A stretch of DNA of 64,000 nucleotides from Schistocephalus solidus (Eukaryota; Platyhelminthes; Cestoda; Diphyllobothriidea; Diphyllobothriidae). The position numbers and the translations under genes were made by a program. The notes beneath the pieces were generated by a model. That model was given only the letters and a program-made list of their open reading frames with translations. It ran no database searches and was not told the DNA's origin. Positions 24,885-35,735 of this stretch are shown here, piece by piece. The stretch's first letter is position 1; every line of letters starts with the position of its first letter. The stretch is from assembly GCA_017591395.1 (NCBI GenBank), contig WEDG01005537.1:273096-337095 (forward strand). Direction: 5' to 3'.

Positions 24885-25189
24885 CTTCCAAGCAAATTCT
24901 TGCCAGGATGATCAGTGACAAATTGAATAAGCCAATGAGAATACCAAAATTGCAATAGCCGATTATTTGATTGGTTGGGCTGGTTGAATGCAAATGACGC
25001 AGAATTTCGTGATTCAATCGCACTTAATTTCAAGGACAAATCACCTGCTTCATTAGCCTTGGTCATAGCAAATGCATTTACGGGGATCTTCGTAAGACTT
25101 TCGCAGAACTAAAAACTGGATAATACGTCTGGGAACCAAAATTAGGTCACTGATATGCGTCCCTACTATTTGAACGGTAAACCAATCCG
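24885..25189. other. 5' flank of the LEM gene
   Basis: About 300 bp between the LEM start codon and a plus-strand LINE remnant. The promoter should be here or beyond; no defined element identified. Confidence 0.3.
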
Positions 25190-25775
25190 AGAAGCAGAAA
25201 CAGAAGGATCTCGGCGTTTGGATGACAGACAACCTAAAGCCTTCTACGCAATGTTGCAAAGCGGCTTGATTCGCCAATTCAATGCTGAACGCTATCAAGT
25301 GGGCATTTAAAGTTTTCAACGAAGACAGCTTTTCGAAAATCTTTGGTACGTATGTAAGGTCAAATCTTGAGTATGCGATCCAATCCTGGCGACCATGGAC
25401 CCAGCAGGATTACAACCTGTTCGAAAGGGTGCAGCAGTGAGCCACAAAATTATAAAGAGGTGAAAATGAACTGCCATGTGAGCTAAGCCTTATTAGCCTA
25501 AAGCACTGTCCTCTGAGAGATAGGCAGTTGCGTGGACACTTGATACAAACCTTATGTATCGTGTGTGGCATGGATTGCGCCCTCCTGTGCGATGACTATT
25601 ACGCAATGTGCCCCAAAGAAGATTGGATTTGAATAACTATTTTTTCACCAACCTTGTCGTAGAACCGTGGAATAACCTACCTGACGTGATTGTTATGACC
25701 CAGTGTGGGGAGGCATTCAAACATCGGCTTGACATACATTTGTCGCATCACTACGATGAATATGTGAGTACATAA
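25190..25775 (+). mobile_element. LINE ORF2 C-terminal fragment (CR1-like)
   Basis: Reads LGVWMTDNLKPSTQCCKAA, SLVRM/TYVRSNLEY, GDHGPSRI/WRPWTQQDYN, then VVEPWNNLPDVIVM and FKHRLDIHL, ending at TAA 25,773-25,775. This is the classic C-terminus of CR1-like LINE ORF2 (DLGV-WxT-D-L-K-P-S-x-Q-C ... WNxLP). Spread over several frames with stops, so inactive. The same subfamily recurs on the minus strand at 54,860-55,975. Confidence 0.85.
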
Positions 25776-26179
25776 TCTTAAAAATACCAGTGAACTACGT
25801 AAGTCTGCGTACATTTACTTGACTGTATCTTCTTAACATTGCTTCTAATTCGCGCAAATTTTATGGAACAATTAGGGAGTTCGAAGGCGTGAGGCTATTT
25901 CCTCAAAAAACACTGAACTGAACGATAATGATGGCCAAGATTAGCTTTCACAAATTAAGTCGAATGTTCGCTTTTGTTTCTAATTAGAAGTAGGAAATAG
26001 GAAGACTGATTGATCGCCAAACCGTGACCGTCATTTGCATCGATCTGTAGACGCTCACTTATTCATTTCCAATTAGTAACAGTGGTAGTTAAACCGATAT
26101 AACAAACTCTGGAGTATATACGTAGCAGTAGCTCAGCCCCGACATTATGAGTAATAACGCCGAAGGCAGAATCATATAA

Positions 26180-26300
26180 GACGCGTCGTTTGAAATTGCT
26201 TTCGAATTTCAGCTCCTTTGAATCTACGAAACTTTAGTCTCTACCTTAGTGTAGAAGACACGTTGATTTGGAATAAATCCTGAGTGGATTGTCCAGTCTC
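26180..26300 (+). repeat. LINE 5'-unit repeat, copy 1
   Basis: The block GTTTGAAATTGCTTTCGAAT through TGTAGAAGACACG recurs at 26,928-27,050 about 745 bp downstream, same orientation. Suggests a tandemly repeated 5' unit of a LINE. Confidence 0.55.
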
Positions 26301-26429
26301 TTTATTTGGGAGATATTTTCTTGGACTAAACAATCCTGTGGCTATCCAAATATTCCTTAACTGAGAATTACTCCACGTCCAAGGCATTATCCCTACGAGA
26401 AATACAAGCTTCAACGTTCAGCTGCTTCC

Positions 26430-26960
26430 GAAATTCACGCCAGCGTTGCGTTGCTTTAATCTACTTCTAATCGGGATAGGAGAAGCCACAAAAAACGCTA
26501 AGTCGTTGCACGCTTATGAGAAGTCTGACTGCTGAATAATATTGCACCCTAGCCCATTTATTTAAGAAGCATTTATAAATTAAATGCATTCGAATACAAT
26601 CCTAACAGGTATGGAAAAAATTCGCTCAGGATTCATCTGCGCGGTGAAAAAAACATTCGTAACAAGGGCGAGTATCGAACCCAGGTCGCAGAATCATGTG
26701 GCGACGAACCTTACAACTACGCCATATTCTCACGACAATTCGGCAATCAAAATTGTATACACATAGAAAAAAAGATGGCAAAGACAGATATTCTGTTACT
26801 TTTTCTCCCCCTGCCATGCGGGCAAAAAGCCTGATAGGATTTATGAATGTCACCTACGAGGACGAAAATTGCATGGGTTGTTTTAATCTCTTGCGGAAAT
26901 TCCTATTGATGAAGAAAGAGATAAGCGCGTCTTTTGAAATTGGTTTCGAATTTTAAGTCT
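26430..26960 (+). mobile_element. LINE 5' unit with ORF1 N-terminal stub
   Basis: Starts at TTCACGCCAGCGTTGCG, which recurs at about 27,190 and 63,405. It leads through a stretch ending CAAAAAGCCTGATA into an ORF1-like peptide VTYEDENCMGCFNLL then KKEIS. The same peptide start is seen at 27,560 and 30,015. Contains an antisense tRNA-like module. Truncated after the coiled-coil-like start. Confidence 0.6.
26635..26745 (-). repeat. Antisense tRNA-like module in LINE 5' unit
   Basis: The minus strand carries an A-box-like ATGGCGTAGTTGTAAGG and, about 35 nt later, a B-box-like CTGGGTTCGATACTCGCCC. Spacing suits a tRNA-derived pol III promoter; arms do not pair perfectly, so a functional tRNA is unlikely. 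Confidence 0.4.
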
Positions 26961-27050
26961 CTCGAGCCTAGGAGTTTTTAATCTCTACCTGACTGTAGAA
27001 GACACGGTGCTGGAAAATTATTAAAGAATTGTCGATATATTCCCCTGAGT
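26928..27050 (+). repeat. LINE 5'-unit repeat, copy 2
   Basis: Second copy of the block at 26,180-26,300 (GTCTTTTGAAATTGGTTTCG through TGTAGAAGACACG). Confidence 0.55.
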
Positions 27051-27189
27051 TCGTAAATTACGACTTGGACGTAAGGACTCTGGGGATTGAAAAAAAAAAC
27101 AAAAATTCTACTGCTGAGGATTATTACCTGCCCCAGGATTGATCCCAACTGGAATTGATAGCCTGTATCTTTAATAATTTATTAAACTC

Positions 27190-28460
27190 ACGCCGGCTGT
27201 GTGCTCCCTGCATCGGATTTCAATCGCGGAGGGCTCTCAAACGAAAGGCTGAGGCCGTATATTTTCATATTCCTATTGTTGAATATCCTAACTGACTCTC
27301 TGTAAATTTTGTTGCAATTCTAACATGCAAAACTCAAGTTCCTTAAGTTTATTGTCACAAAAAATTGGTCCACGACCTAGTTTTGAATCTGCACCACAAA
27401 ATTGCTTGGGACCGTCTATCGGCGCCTCTAACCACTCAGCCAGATTGGCACGGGATCTTGTTAAGCGAGTTAATGGACAAGCAGAAAACAATTTTAACTA
27501 TCGTTATTCTGCTATTTGTTCACCTCCTGCTTAACGGGGTAAAAGTTTAGTAAGCTTAACTCATGTAGCTTACGAAGACGAAACTTGCATGGGGTGTTTC
27601 AGCCTCCAGCAGAAATTCTCAGGGATTGAGCCGGGGATAAGCAATCTTAGACAAGAAATAGATAACTTAGAAAAAATTTATATCTTGCCCAACTGTAAAA
27701 AAGGCTCCTGTTCCTAATAAACATACCACGAAGCGAAATTCGTATTCATATATAGCTTCTTCAAGCTTACATACAAGTCACATTAAACATATCGCGATTG
27801 CTGAACCCGGTAAACCCGATGAATTTTCACTACTTCCGAAGGGAGCTTCATCTAGTCCTTGATCCACTCCACCAGTAGTTAATTCGGGTAGTATCAGCAC
27901 TAATCTGGCTTTACCGCCCATCGCTACATCGCTGGTAGACGTTGCACCAACATGCGATTTTGAAGGGGTTGGCGAGTTTGTAAAGCCAAAGAAGAAAAGG
28001 TCTAAGAAGAACAATTCGTGCAGGGATTTGGCTCCAGCCTGCCCAACACCCGGCTAATGTTTTACCTATCGGGCCAAGTAAATTGGTTACCAGTACTCAC
28101 TCAGGTGAAAGATTTGAGTCGAAAGCATTATGTAGTCATAAAAGGGGTCCCGGATTCAGCTTTAATTATTCCAAAGGAGCGAGTTAAACATGACTTGGAT
28201 CTCCTTCAATTGTATGCAAAAACGATGCTAACAGACGGCTAGTCCATCCACATTCTCAAGGCAAATAAAATAAGGAAAGCTCTGTCAGCACCCAAATAAA
28301 ATCCTCGACCAAGACCTCTTAAAATCATCTTGGAAAACAAAGTACAGGCACAGCTCCTGCCACAGAGAAAATCAACCCTGGGGGCCTGCATTCTGAAGTT
28401 TTTATCAACCGGAATACGGGCTGAAAGAGCGAATGACAATGAGACAGTTACTAATAGAAC
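27190..28460 (+). mobile_element. LINE 5' unit and degraded ORF1
   Basis: Begins with the shared 5' unit and continues as ORF1. It reads VAYEDETCMGCFSLQQKF with a coiled-coil-like run, a lysine-rich FVKPKKKRSKKN (about 27,975), then HYVVIKGVPDSALI and KERVKHDLDL (28,130-28,210), and finally RPLKIILENKVQAQLL. The VIKGxP ... ERVKHDL ... RPLKIIL pattern is shared with the ORF1 at 30,000-31,080 and typifies CR1-like ORF1 RNA-binding proteins. Frameshifts and stops throughout. Confidence 0.7.
27395..27465 (-). repeat. Antisense tRNA-Ser/Leu-like module
   Basis: The minus strand reads CTGGCTGAGTGGTTAGAGGC then GCC, a textbook class II tRNA A box (TGGCNNAGTGGTTA-AGGCG). A degraded B box (GCAGATTCAAAAC) follows about 40 nt later. 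Located inside the LINE 5' unit, opposite to the LINE strand. Confidence 0.5.
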
Positions 28461-28953
28461 TGGAAAAAACGAAAGGCCAATGGCGAGACACGATATATTT
28501 CCGTCCCTTCTGTATAAAATATTTAATCTTGCTCTTGAAAGTGAAACTTTCCCTATTTTATGGAAGGAATTGCACATACTGCCTATTCCCAAACACGGCC
28601 GACCTACGTCATTTGACGAATTTAGGCCAATAAATACACTACCAGCAGTCTCGAAGATCTTCGAGACCTTGATTTGGCACCTAAGAGAAAATAACCTACA
28701 TTATGCGGCTCAGCATGGTTTTCTCGAAAAAAGGACTTGTGACACTTGCCAGATCTCTTTCTTTGATCATGTGCTACAATCTAGAGACAGCGGTTTTGCA
28801 ATTTACAACATTAACTTTGATTTCACTAAGGCTTTGGATCGTGTTGACCATGATCTCCTTCTGCTAAAACTTGCCTCCTTCGGCATAGGTAACAAGCTTC
28901 TGGATTTAATATCCTCCTATTTGCATGCTCGCGCACAACGGGTTAAAATTTAG
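28330..28953 (+). pseudogene. In-frame ORF1-reverse transcriptase fusion (LINE deletion derivative)
   Basis: A 207-codon open frame. The first 30 or so residues (ENKVQAQLLPQRKSTL) are ORF1 C-terminus. From about residue 58 it is RT fingers/palm: PSLLYKIFNLALE, LHILPIPKHG, FRPINTLPAVSKIFE, AQHGFLEKRT, and the palm motif FDFTKALDRVDHDLL, stopping at RAQRVKI before the YADD box. Endonuclease and part of the RT are missing between the two segments. The RT subfamily (DRVDHDLLLLKL) matches the LINE at 61.8-62.8 kb. Confidence 0.75.
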
Positions 28954-28964
28954 TGATTTTTAGT

Positions 28965-29275
28965 AAAGCAGTTTTTTTCTGCTAGATTTTCTTTAATTGG
29001 CAGCTTGCCAAACTCCGCCTCCGATTTAACCGTAGGAGTTTTCTTTACTGATTCTTTTCTAGTTCACCGTATTTGCCAAAGATTGTTGAGAATTTTTTTA
29101 AACATGGTGAAGCGTTCTGAATCGGATATGCCTGTCATACTACTCACTTCTGCTGTTCATATGGCTGCTCACATAGTGCAGCAATTATCCACTCTGTATT
29201 TATTTAAACCACGATAATAAGTTTGTAATGATGGGGCACTCTGGGCCTTAAAGATAAAATTTATTTATTTATTCC
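28965..29275 (+). repeat. LINE 3' UTR (family X), copy 1
   Basis: Contains TTGGCAGCTTGCCAAACTCC, GTAGGAGTTTTCTTTACTG, a block ending GCAGCAATTATCCACTCTG and a terminal TTTATTTATTTATT. Homologous to 59,216-59,510 and more distantly to 63,140-63,390. Directly follows the RT fragment, so it is probably that LINE's 3' end. Confidence 0.75.
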
Positions 29276-29945
29276 AGCGCTGTGGTCCAAAAACGGTAGA
29301 CTGGAAACAGATGAACCAACGAAAGACTCAGTCCTCTCTAGCTCCTTTCAGTCAGTATTCACTCATGAAACCAATCCTCCACCGCCCTTCTACTCAGGAC
29401 ATCTACAACATTCAGAAACGTTTGCATTAGAAAACAACCTTTAAGTCTCGTCCACATTTGTAAGGACAGAATTAATCCACCTGCAGCCTGCAAAGTCACC
29501 GGGTCCAGATAGAATTCTTCCGCACGCCCTTCGAGAATTGGCCGATGCACTGTGTGTGCCAGTTTCGATGATATTCCAAAAGTCCATGGAAGAGGGCGAA
29601 CTACCGTAGGAATGGAAAACTGCCCTTATCTCCTCAATTCACAGAGGAGGGTCCAAGCTTGACTCGGAAAATTACCATCCCATTAGTTTAACCTGCATGT
29701 TGTGCATGGTCATGTGAATACTTATTAAGAGACATAAAATGAAGTATCTGGAGCAGAAGAACATATTATGTACTGCCTAATATGGTTTTCAATCGGGTTA
29801 ATCATGTCTTACAAGTGGTCTTTACATGCAGGATAAATGGACAAAAGCCATAGACCAAGGCCGTCCAGTTGATGTAATTTTCTTTGACTTCAAGCAGGCG
29901 TTTGATAACGAACCTCATCGGCGACTGTTGCATAAAATTTGGCAA
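29276..29945 (+). mobile_element. LINE reverse transcriptase fragment (CR1-like)
   Basis: Reads TPALWSKNG, FQSVFT, PAKSPGPDRILPHALRELA, WKTALISSIHRGGSK, ENYHPISLTCMLCM, YGFQSG and DQGRPVDVIFFDFKQAFDN. These are ordered RT motifs 0-3 of a CR1-like LINE (SPGPDGI, NYRPVSLT, QHGF, DVIYFDFxKAFD). Frameshifts and stops. Broken at WQAGIQ by the 5' end of the next LINE. Confidence 0.82.
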
Positions 29946-31080
29946 GCTGGGATTCAGATATTCTGTTACTTCTTCTCCTCCTACCAAGCGGGCAAAAAGC
30001 CTGATAACACTAAGGAATGTCACCTACGAGGACGAAACGAGCATGGGGTGTTTAAGCCTCCTTCAAAAATTCCTATTGATTGAGAAAGAGATAAGTCAAT
30101 TGAAACAAGATATATTCCATCTTAAAACATACATAAAAATTCAACCAAAAGAAATTACGTATGCAAATATAGCTTCCTCAAGAATACCTAGTGTAGAGCT
30201 TAAAGACATTGCGTCTACGGAACTTATTAAAGCACTTGATATTTTCTTCCTTCGAAATGGAGATCAAATCAGCTCATGCACCCGACTTCTGTCATCCAGC
30301 TCAGAGAGAAGCACTTATGCTCTGGATGCACAAACATATGTGACATCGTTGCTTGATGATACAAAAAAGGGTGACGTTGAAAATCTTGTCGACTTTGAAG
30401 GACTAAATAGGAAGAATTCGAAGTCGAAAGAGGCCAAGTTTATTTCACAAAAAAATTGAGTTACATCTCCCAACAAAGCTCATTCTTACCGATAGACGCT
30501 TAAGCGGAATACTCTGCTGGTTATACAGGAGCAAGTGCAGAAACATTGGTGAATTTCTCGTTAGGGGTTCACCCTTAACTGTAGAAATCGTGTCTCTTAC
30601 TGACGCAAATAACATCGTCGACCAGAGTATAATTCTTCCCGATACTGATGCCCAGTCAAAAAATCAGAACACACAGTAACCAAACAGACATTTCGACCGA
30701 AAACGCAATCTTGTTATTAAAGGGACTCCCGAGTTCACTCCTCTGTTTGCAAAGGAAAGGGTAAAACATGATCTCAGTCTTTTCGGAGCATACTCAAATT
30801 CGATTCTTAAAGATGGCAAATGCGTTACCATGCACAAAGCAGTTCGTTTAGGGAAAGCGGATTTTTCAAATGAACTATTATCACCGAGGCCTCTTAAAAT
30901 TATTCTTGAAAATGATGTTCAGGCTTCATGCCTCCTAGAACGGAGAATGGCTCTCCGTAGCTCACACAGGGATGTGTTTTGTCAGCCAGATTAAGAAACG
31001 ATGGAAAGGCACAAAATTAGGATGCTGAGAACCGTACCGGAGGAAAATGGCTCAAAATAAAGGATAAGGAATGATGAAGA
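29884..31080 (+). pseudogene. LINE ORF1 remnant
   Basis: Open to 30,459 as VTYEDETSMGCLSLLQKF, then a heptad-like helix (EKEISQLKQDIFHLKTYI) and a Ser/Asp-rich part. After the stop it continues in other frames with RNLVIKGTPEFTPL, KERVKHDLSL and RPLKIILENDV. Parallel to the copy at 27.5-28.4 kb. Function in the family: RNA-binding chaperone of the LINE RNP. Confidence 0.65.
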
Positions 31081-31211
31081 GGTCTTTCTTGTGCAGACCC
31101 ATTACATTATCAAGACGGGTCCTCACCGATACGCAGGACACTTAATACGAAGAACCCAACTGTACAGAACTCGAATAAAAAAGGAAGGCGCTTCAGAAAT
31201 CAGAACTTAGC

Positions 31212-31960
31212 GTGGGCGGGATGGATATCAGGTCGTCTCGGAAAGCACTGCCAGCCTCGAGCATTAAATCATACGAAATGAACCGAAGTCTATATGGAGG
31301 AGTTACCCAGTCAAAAAAGAGATGTTTTTATACCAATTCTCAGAGTCTCCTTTCAAAAATAGACGAACTAAAGGCACTAGTCTCAGACCGAACCCCGATG
31401 TCGTTGCCATTACGGAAACGTGGCTCAAAGTCGAAATCGCAGATAGCAAGGTTTCGATAGATAAATACCAGCTCTTCCGAAGAGACCGATAAAAAACCAC
31501 AGGTAGGTGGAGTGGCCAGGAATCTCGGCTTTCGAATGAGCGCATGCCATCTTCCTTGAATATGAATTTCTCTGAATAAAGATTAAAAAGGATTGCTCAC
31601 AAAACCTACAATTCTTGACGATCTACAGACCATCAAAAATTCCAAGTGCAGCTGATAAGTCACTCCTGAATTCGGTCAAGGAAGTAGCAAGTTATCAGGA
31701 GGTGCTTATTGCTGGAGACTTCATTGCAACTACAGTAGACTGGGTAAAAATGACACTTGACGGCACGCCTACTTCCTTCGGCAGCAAGCTAATGGATCTC
31801 ACTCTCGACCAACCTCTGGCACAGAAGGTTAACATACCAACGAAATTTAGAGAGAACCAGAGAGCCCACTGCCTATAACTAATATTTACGAAGGACTTCT
31901 AAAACATTAATGAAGTGTATTCTATTAGACCCTTCGGTAAGAGTGACCATAGTACGCTGT
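31212..31960 (+). pseudogene. LINE AP-endonuclease domain remnant
   Basis: CFYTNSQSLLSKIDELKAL, VAITETWLK and YQLFRRDR, then TIYRPSK, SYQEVLIAGDF, DWVKMTLDGTPTSFGSKLMD and finally FGKSDHSTLL. These are the ordered APE-type motifs (TN-x-x-SL, ITETWL, IYRPP, GDFN, SDH). The catalytic GDFN reads GDFI and the chain is broken by frameshifts, so it is inactive. Confidence 0.82.
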
Positions 31961-32029
31961 TGAGGGATTAATCATTTTTTTCTCAGCGCCAAAAGAGAAC
32001 GGAAGGCAAGTGAAATATATGGAAGGCTG

Positions 32030-33526
32030 ATTTTAACGCGATTAAGAAAGATCTGATGTCCGTGAAATGGGATCGTTTGATCAAAGGGAATCCGAAGGAT
32101 GACTGGCGATCGTTTAAGACGATTTGACTCGATGTGATTGAACGCTATTGTCCCGTGAAGGTGCAAAAAAGACAAGTTGTCCTGCCTGGTTAACGAAAGA
32201 TCTTGACAGGCAGTTTAAGAAGAAAAATAAAAATGGAAGGTATTCAGGGAAACAGGGTCAGCAGAATATCTCGAGTTATTTCGTCACCAACGAAATGTTG
32301 TCAAATAAATGATCCGTCAGACAAGGAATAACTATGAATCAAGAATTATCAATCAGGTGGAAAATAAGCCTAAAATTATATTCCATTATATCAATAGTTG
32401 ATTTGAAATAAGGACGCAGTGGCAGTACTTATGGATGGGAATGGTGTTTAAGTCATTGAAAATTCAGAGAAAGCCAAGTACTCAGTCGGTTCTTTGCCTC
32501 GGTATTCACTCGAGAATCTGAAATTCTGCTTTACCACGTTAACAGTGCTGTTTTAGACGATGGTCCGGTGCTTGAATATAAACTTTTCTCGTAACCTCTC
32601 GTGGAACGATAACTGCAAAAGCTCCAAGAAGCGAAGTCATCTGGTCTGGACGATTTACCGGCAATGTTCTAGAAAGAACTGGCTGGCGAACTTTCCAAAC
32701 CACTAGCGCATATATTCAATTCGTCATTTGTATCAGAAAAACTGCCACCCGAATTGTAGGCAGGAAATATATGCCCCATATACAAGAGTGGGGCTCGAGC
32801 TAATGTCAAAAATTAAAGGCCTGTCAGCTTACCCTCAATTTGCTGTAAAATAATGGAATCAATAATAAAGAAGGCAACTATGAAGTTCCTGGAGGAAAAC
32901 CGATTACTATCAGAGCTCCAGCATGGCTTCAGTCAGAATTTCTCTTGTTTTTCCTGTTTATTGTTTACCACAGAGCAGTGAACTCGCGCATTGAACGAAA
33001 ATTTAGGGTTGACGTCATCTACACTGATTTCAAGAAGGCGTTTGACAGTGTTCCACGCGAACGTCTTATCTATAAATTACCTGAAATATGCATAAATGAA
33101 TTGCTGCTGATATGGATCACTGATTTTCTTACTGGAAGATTGCAAACTGCGTGCAACGAAACATCGAAGTCAACACCTACTCAGCTTCTAAGTGGTTTCC
33201 ATCAAGGCTACATCTTAGGGCCATTAATTTTCTTAGTGTACATCAATGAGTGTGTCGAAGACCTGGGTTTTAGCACCCTCATGCTTGCAAAAGATGTGAA
33301 ATTGTGGAGAGCCCTCAGATCTGATGCTGATAGGCATGCACTTCAAGAGAGTCTCAACCATCTTAGCAGGTTGTCTGCTCGTTGGCTCTTAAATTTTAAC
33401 GTTGGAAAGTGTGTGATCCTAAGACTCCGTACCAGAAGGACCAGTGAGGAGGAGGATTCCTACCAATCCCTTCTCGACGGGCAGTCACTTTCGATTTTCA
33501 AGGAAAAAAGGACCTTGGTGTTCTAA
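32030..33526 (+). pseudogene. LINE reverse transcriptase, catalytic box altered
   Basis: The longest open part (32,945-33,526) has DVIYTDFKKAFDSVPRERL, then LLSGFHQGYILGPLIFLVYI, and a catalytic box that reads LAKDVKLW where FADDIKLW is expected. Lys replaces the first catalytic Asp (codon 33,290-33,292). Upstream RT motifs are scattered over frames with stops. In an active LINE this enzyme performs target-primed reverse transcription. Confidence 0.82.
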
Positions 33527-33529
33527 TAA

Positions 33530-34025
33530 ACTCTTCACTCAAACCATCTTCACAGTGCTTAAAGGCAGCTAAACGCGCGACACAGGTTTTATTTGCGCTC
33601 AAACGTCGATTGGTGCAGATTGATAAGGAAATCATCCAAAAAACCTACAGACAACTACGCGGCAACTACAGGCAACTACGTGATGAACTCATCCAAACCT
33701 ACCGGATTGTCAGAGACTCGAGTGTGCCCTAGAATTTGCTGACTTCTTCGAATTGGCTGGGACGGAACATCTGCGGGGTCATCCCTTTAAACTGCAGAGG
33801 AAGTTTGTCCACACAGACGTCCGTCGGAACGCCTTTTCGCAGAGGATGGTTGGATCATGGAATGGTGTTGTTTCATTAACTGTTGACACATTTAGATGCA
33901 AAGTAGATACTCATTTGCTGCGAAACTTTTGTTCACACAATGAAGATTGTGTCATTAGCGGCAGCTTGCGCCTGGCCCACACAAATCGACCAACTTACAT
34001 TTTACTTTGTCAGATCTATTGTTGA
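33530..34025 (+). pseudogene. LINE ORF2 C-terminal domain remnant
   Basis: SSLKPSSQCLKAAKRATQVL, then LRGHPFKLQRKFVHTDVRR, FSQRMVGSWNGVV and FRCKVDTHL, the usual CR1-like C-terminus (LRGH-x-x-KL, FSxRVVxxWNxLP, FKxRLDxHL). A small local duplication of CAACTAC(G)-containing units occurs at 33,648-33,682. Confidence 0.8.
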
Positions 34026-34040
34026 TAACGTTTTTTTTAT

Positions 34041-34914
34041 TGAAATTTTAGAATGTGAATAGGGAGCTCAAGGGCCAATGCCAACTTTCCTTATTAAAAT
34101 GACTTAAAGTGACTTATATTTCATTCTACCCATTCTGCTCATGTCTGCGCAATCTTGGTAATTTCGCTGTTATGTTACAGTACTTGACAGCACCTTCAAG
34201 AAAATTGACACAGTGAGCAACTCGTGACCTATAGTATATCACTAGCCACCCCTTTGGTTGCATGAACAAGCACCGTATGTTGAAATCCCGCATATATCTC
34301 TTAAATACACCGAACCGAACTGAAATGATTGGTCTGAATGCTCCGGAAAGTAAAACAATTCTGACAACTTACTGTACTTTGGGGCAAAAAGTGTCCAAAC
34401 TTCACAGACTATAATTTTTAAAGCGGAAAATGTTCCATGTATCTGGAAAACAATGGAATACATTTTACTTGTCTTCATCTAATTCTCCCTTAATAAATAT
34501 CACATTTTGTGGTTCTAAATGGTATTTATTCAATTTTTCTGCTTTAATTTGTGTTATTTTACAGCACTATGCAGGATATTTAACATCGTAGAAAGCTGTT
34601 GTGTATTGGTAAAATCCGATTTCACCCAGAATTTGCATGTTTCCCTGTATTTAAACAAAATGAAGAGCATGCAACCCAAGCTGAGGATTCCCGTTTATTC
34701 GAGGTTAAGATGCGCACACCTAAAATATCCACATGAAAGGGGTACGATAACGAGCTTTTAACCAGTTCAATGGTCTCTTACAAATTGAACCCTTTTGTTG
34801 TTTTGTTACATCACTCGTTTGGAGTACAATTTTGGTATTTATTTTACGTTATCGCGTGCACGTTAAATGCCAATCATGCGTAAGACGTTTCGTTAAATTT
34901 TACTTACTCTGTAG
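34041..34914. other. AT-rich unassigned sequence
   Basis: No recognised repeat or coding motif; ends in the polypyrimidine tract and AG preceding the R3H-like exon. Confidence 0.45.
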
Positions 34915-35119
34915 AGCTTTCCCAGCAGCCTGAATGTCTACCGAAATCAGCTGAAAAAACCAATGAAAACATTAAAAATGCAATACTAACATCCATTGAA
35001 AAATACATAAACAGTCCTCATTATGAAACTCTCCAATTTTCGACAAGTTTGTCATCTAAAGATCGTGCGTTCGTCCGATTAATTTCGGAACAAATTGGAC
35101 TTAAACATTCCACATTTGG
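34915..35119 (+). CDS. Exon encoding an R3H-like domain (YTHDC2/DHX-type RNA-binding protein?)
   Basis: The acceptor TTTTACTTACTCTGTAG|AGCTTT and donor TTTGG|GTATGT bound 205 nt of uninterrupted frame (phase 1 in, phase 2 out). The peptide has an N-terminal polar part, then IKNAILTSIEKYI and LSSKDRAFVRLISEQIGL, ending KHSTFG. It resembles the R3H segment near the N-terminus of YTHDC2 (LTSTERAFIHRLSQSLGL). The invariant R-x-x-x-H reads R-x-x-x-R. Neighbouring exons were not located, so the host gene is not named. Confidence 0.6.
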
Positions 35120-35735
35120 GTATGTACTTTATTGTTTTGAACACCATTTCGCATAGCATTCGTTTTTCAATATTATATTCATATAATAATATATAATATA
35201 TCCCTGCAGAAATGGCGAGGATAGGCGGGGCTAAGCGGGTTTGGTGCAAGCTTATTTATTTTTAACTGTTTTTATACCGCAAATATGGTGTTGTTTTATT
35301 TGGAGTCCATAGCATTTCTTAAAAATATACTATAGTTTACGTTGTATAACGTACGTTTTACAGCTGCTTAAAATGTCTAAAAGAAAGAACGCATGTGTGT
35401 TCTCAATTTTTAGCGCTCTTTACGAGCTAGCAGTCTTTATAAAAATTCACCTACTTCGTTGCATGTACATTTGACTTATGTCAAATACCTTGAGGCTAGG
35501 TGGGGCTGGTGATGGTAAGGAAATATTCCTATGTTACTTGATTCGATACATCACAGATTCCATTGTATGTTGCAGCATTCAGATAACGTTTTTTGTTTCA
35601 ACACCGTAGGTAATTGTTAAATGTTGGTTTGCAATTTGTAGGTTACGTGTTTATTGTGAGCTTTAGACGTACAAACAAACGTTTGAGATTCAGACGCACC
35701 AAAGTAGAATAAATACTTTAAAAACGCATAATAAG
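35120..35735. other. AT-rich probable intron sequence
   Basis: Follows the donor of the R3H-like exon. Contains an ATATAATATAT stretch and a possible CTGCAG acceptor near 35,210 whose downstream frame closes quickly. Confidence 0.4.

Larger units (their letters stand above)
29945..34040 (+). mobile_element. Nearly full-length degenerate CR1-like LINE
   Basis: Starts with the 5' segment ATTCAGATATTCTGTTAC, followed by ORF1 (30,000-31,080), an endonuclease region (31,290-31,960), RT (32,030-33,500) and the C-terminal domain (33,520-34,025). About 4.1 kb. All coding parts carry stops or frameshifts. Inserted into, or fused with, the RT fragment to its left. Confidence 0.8.
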
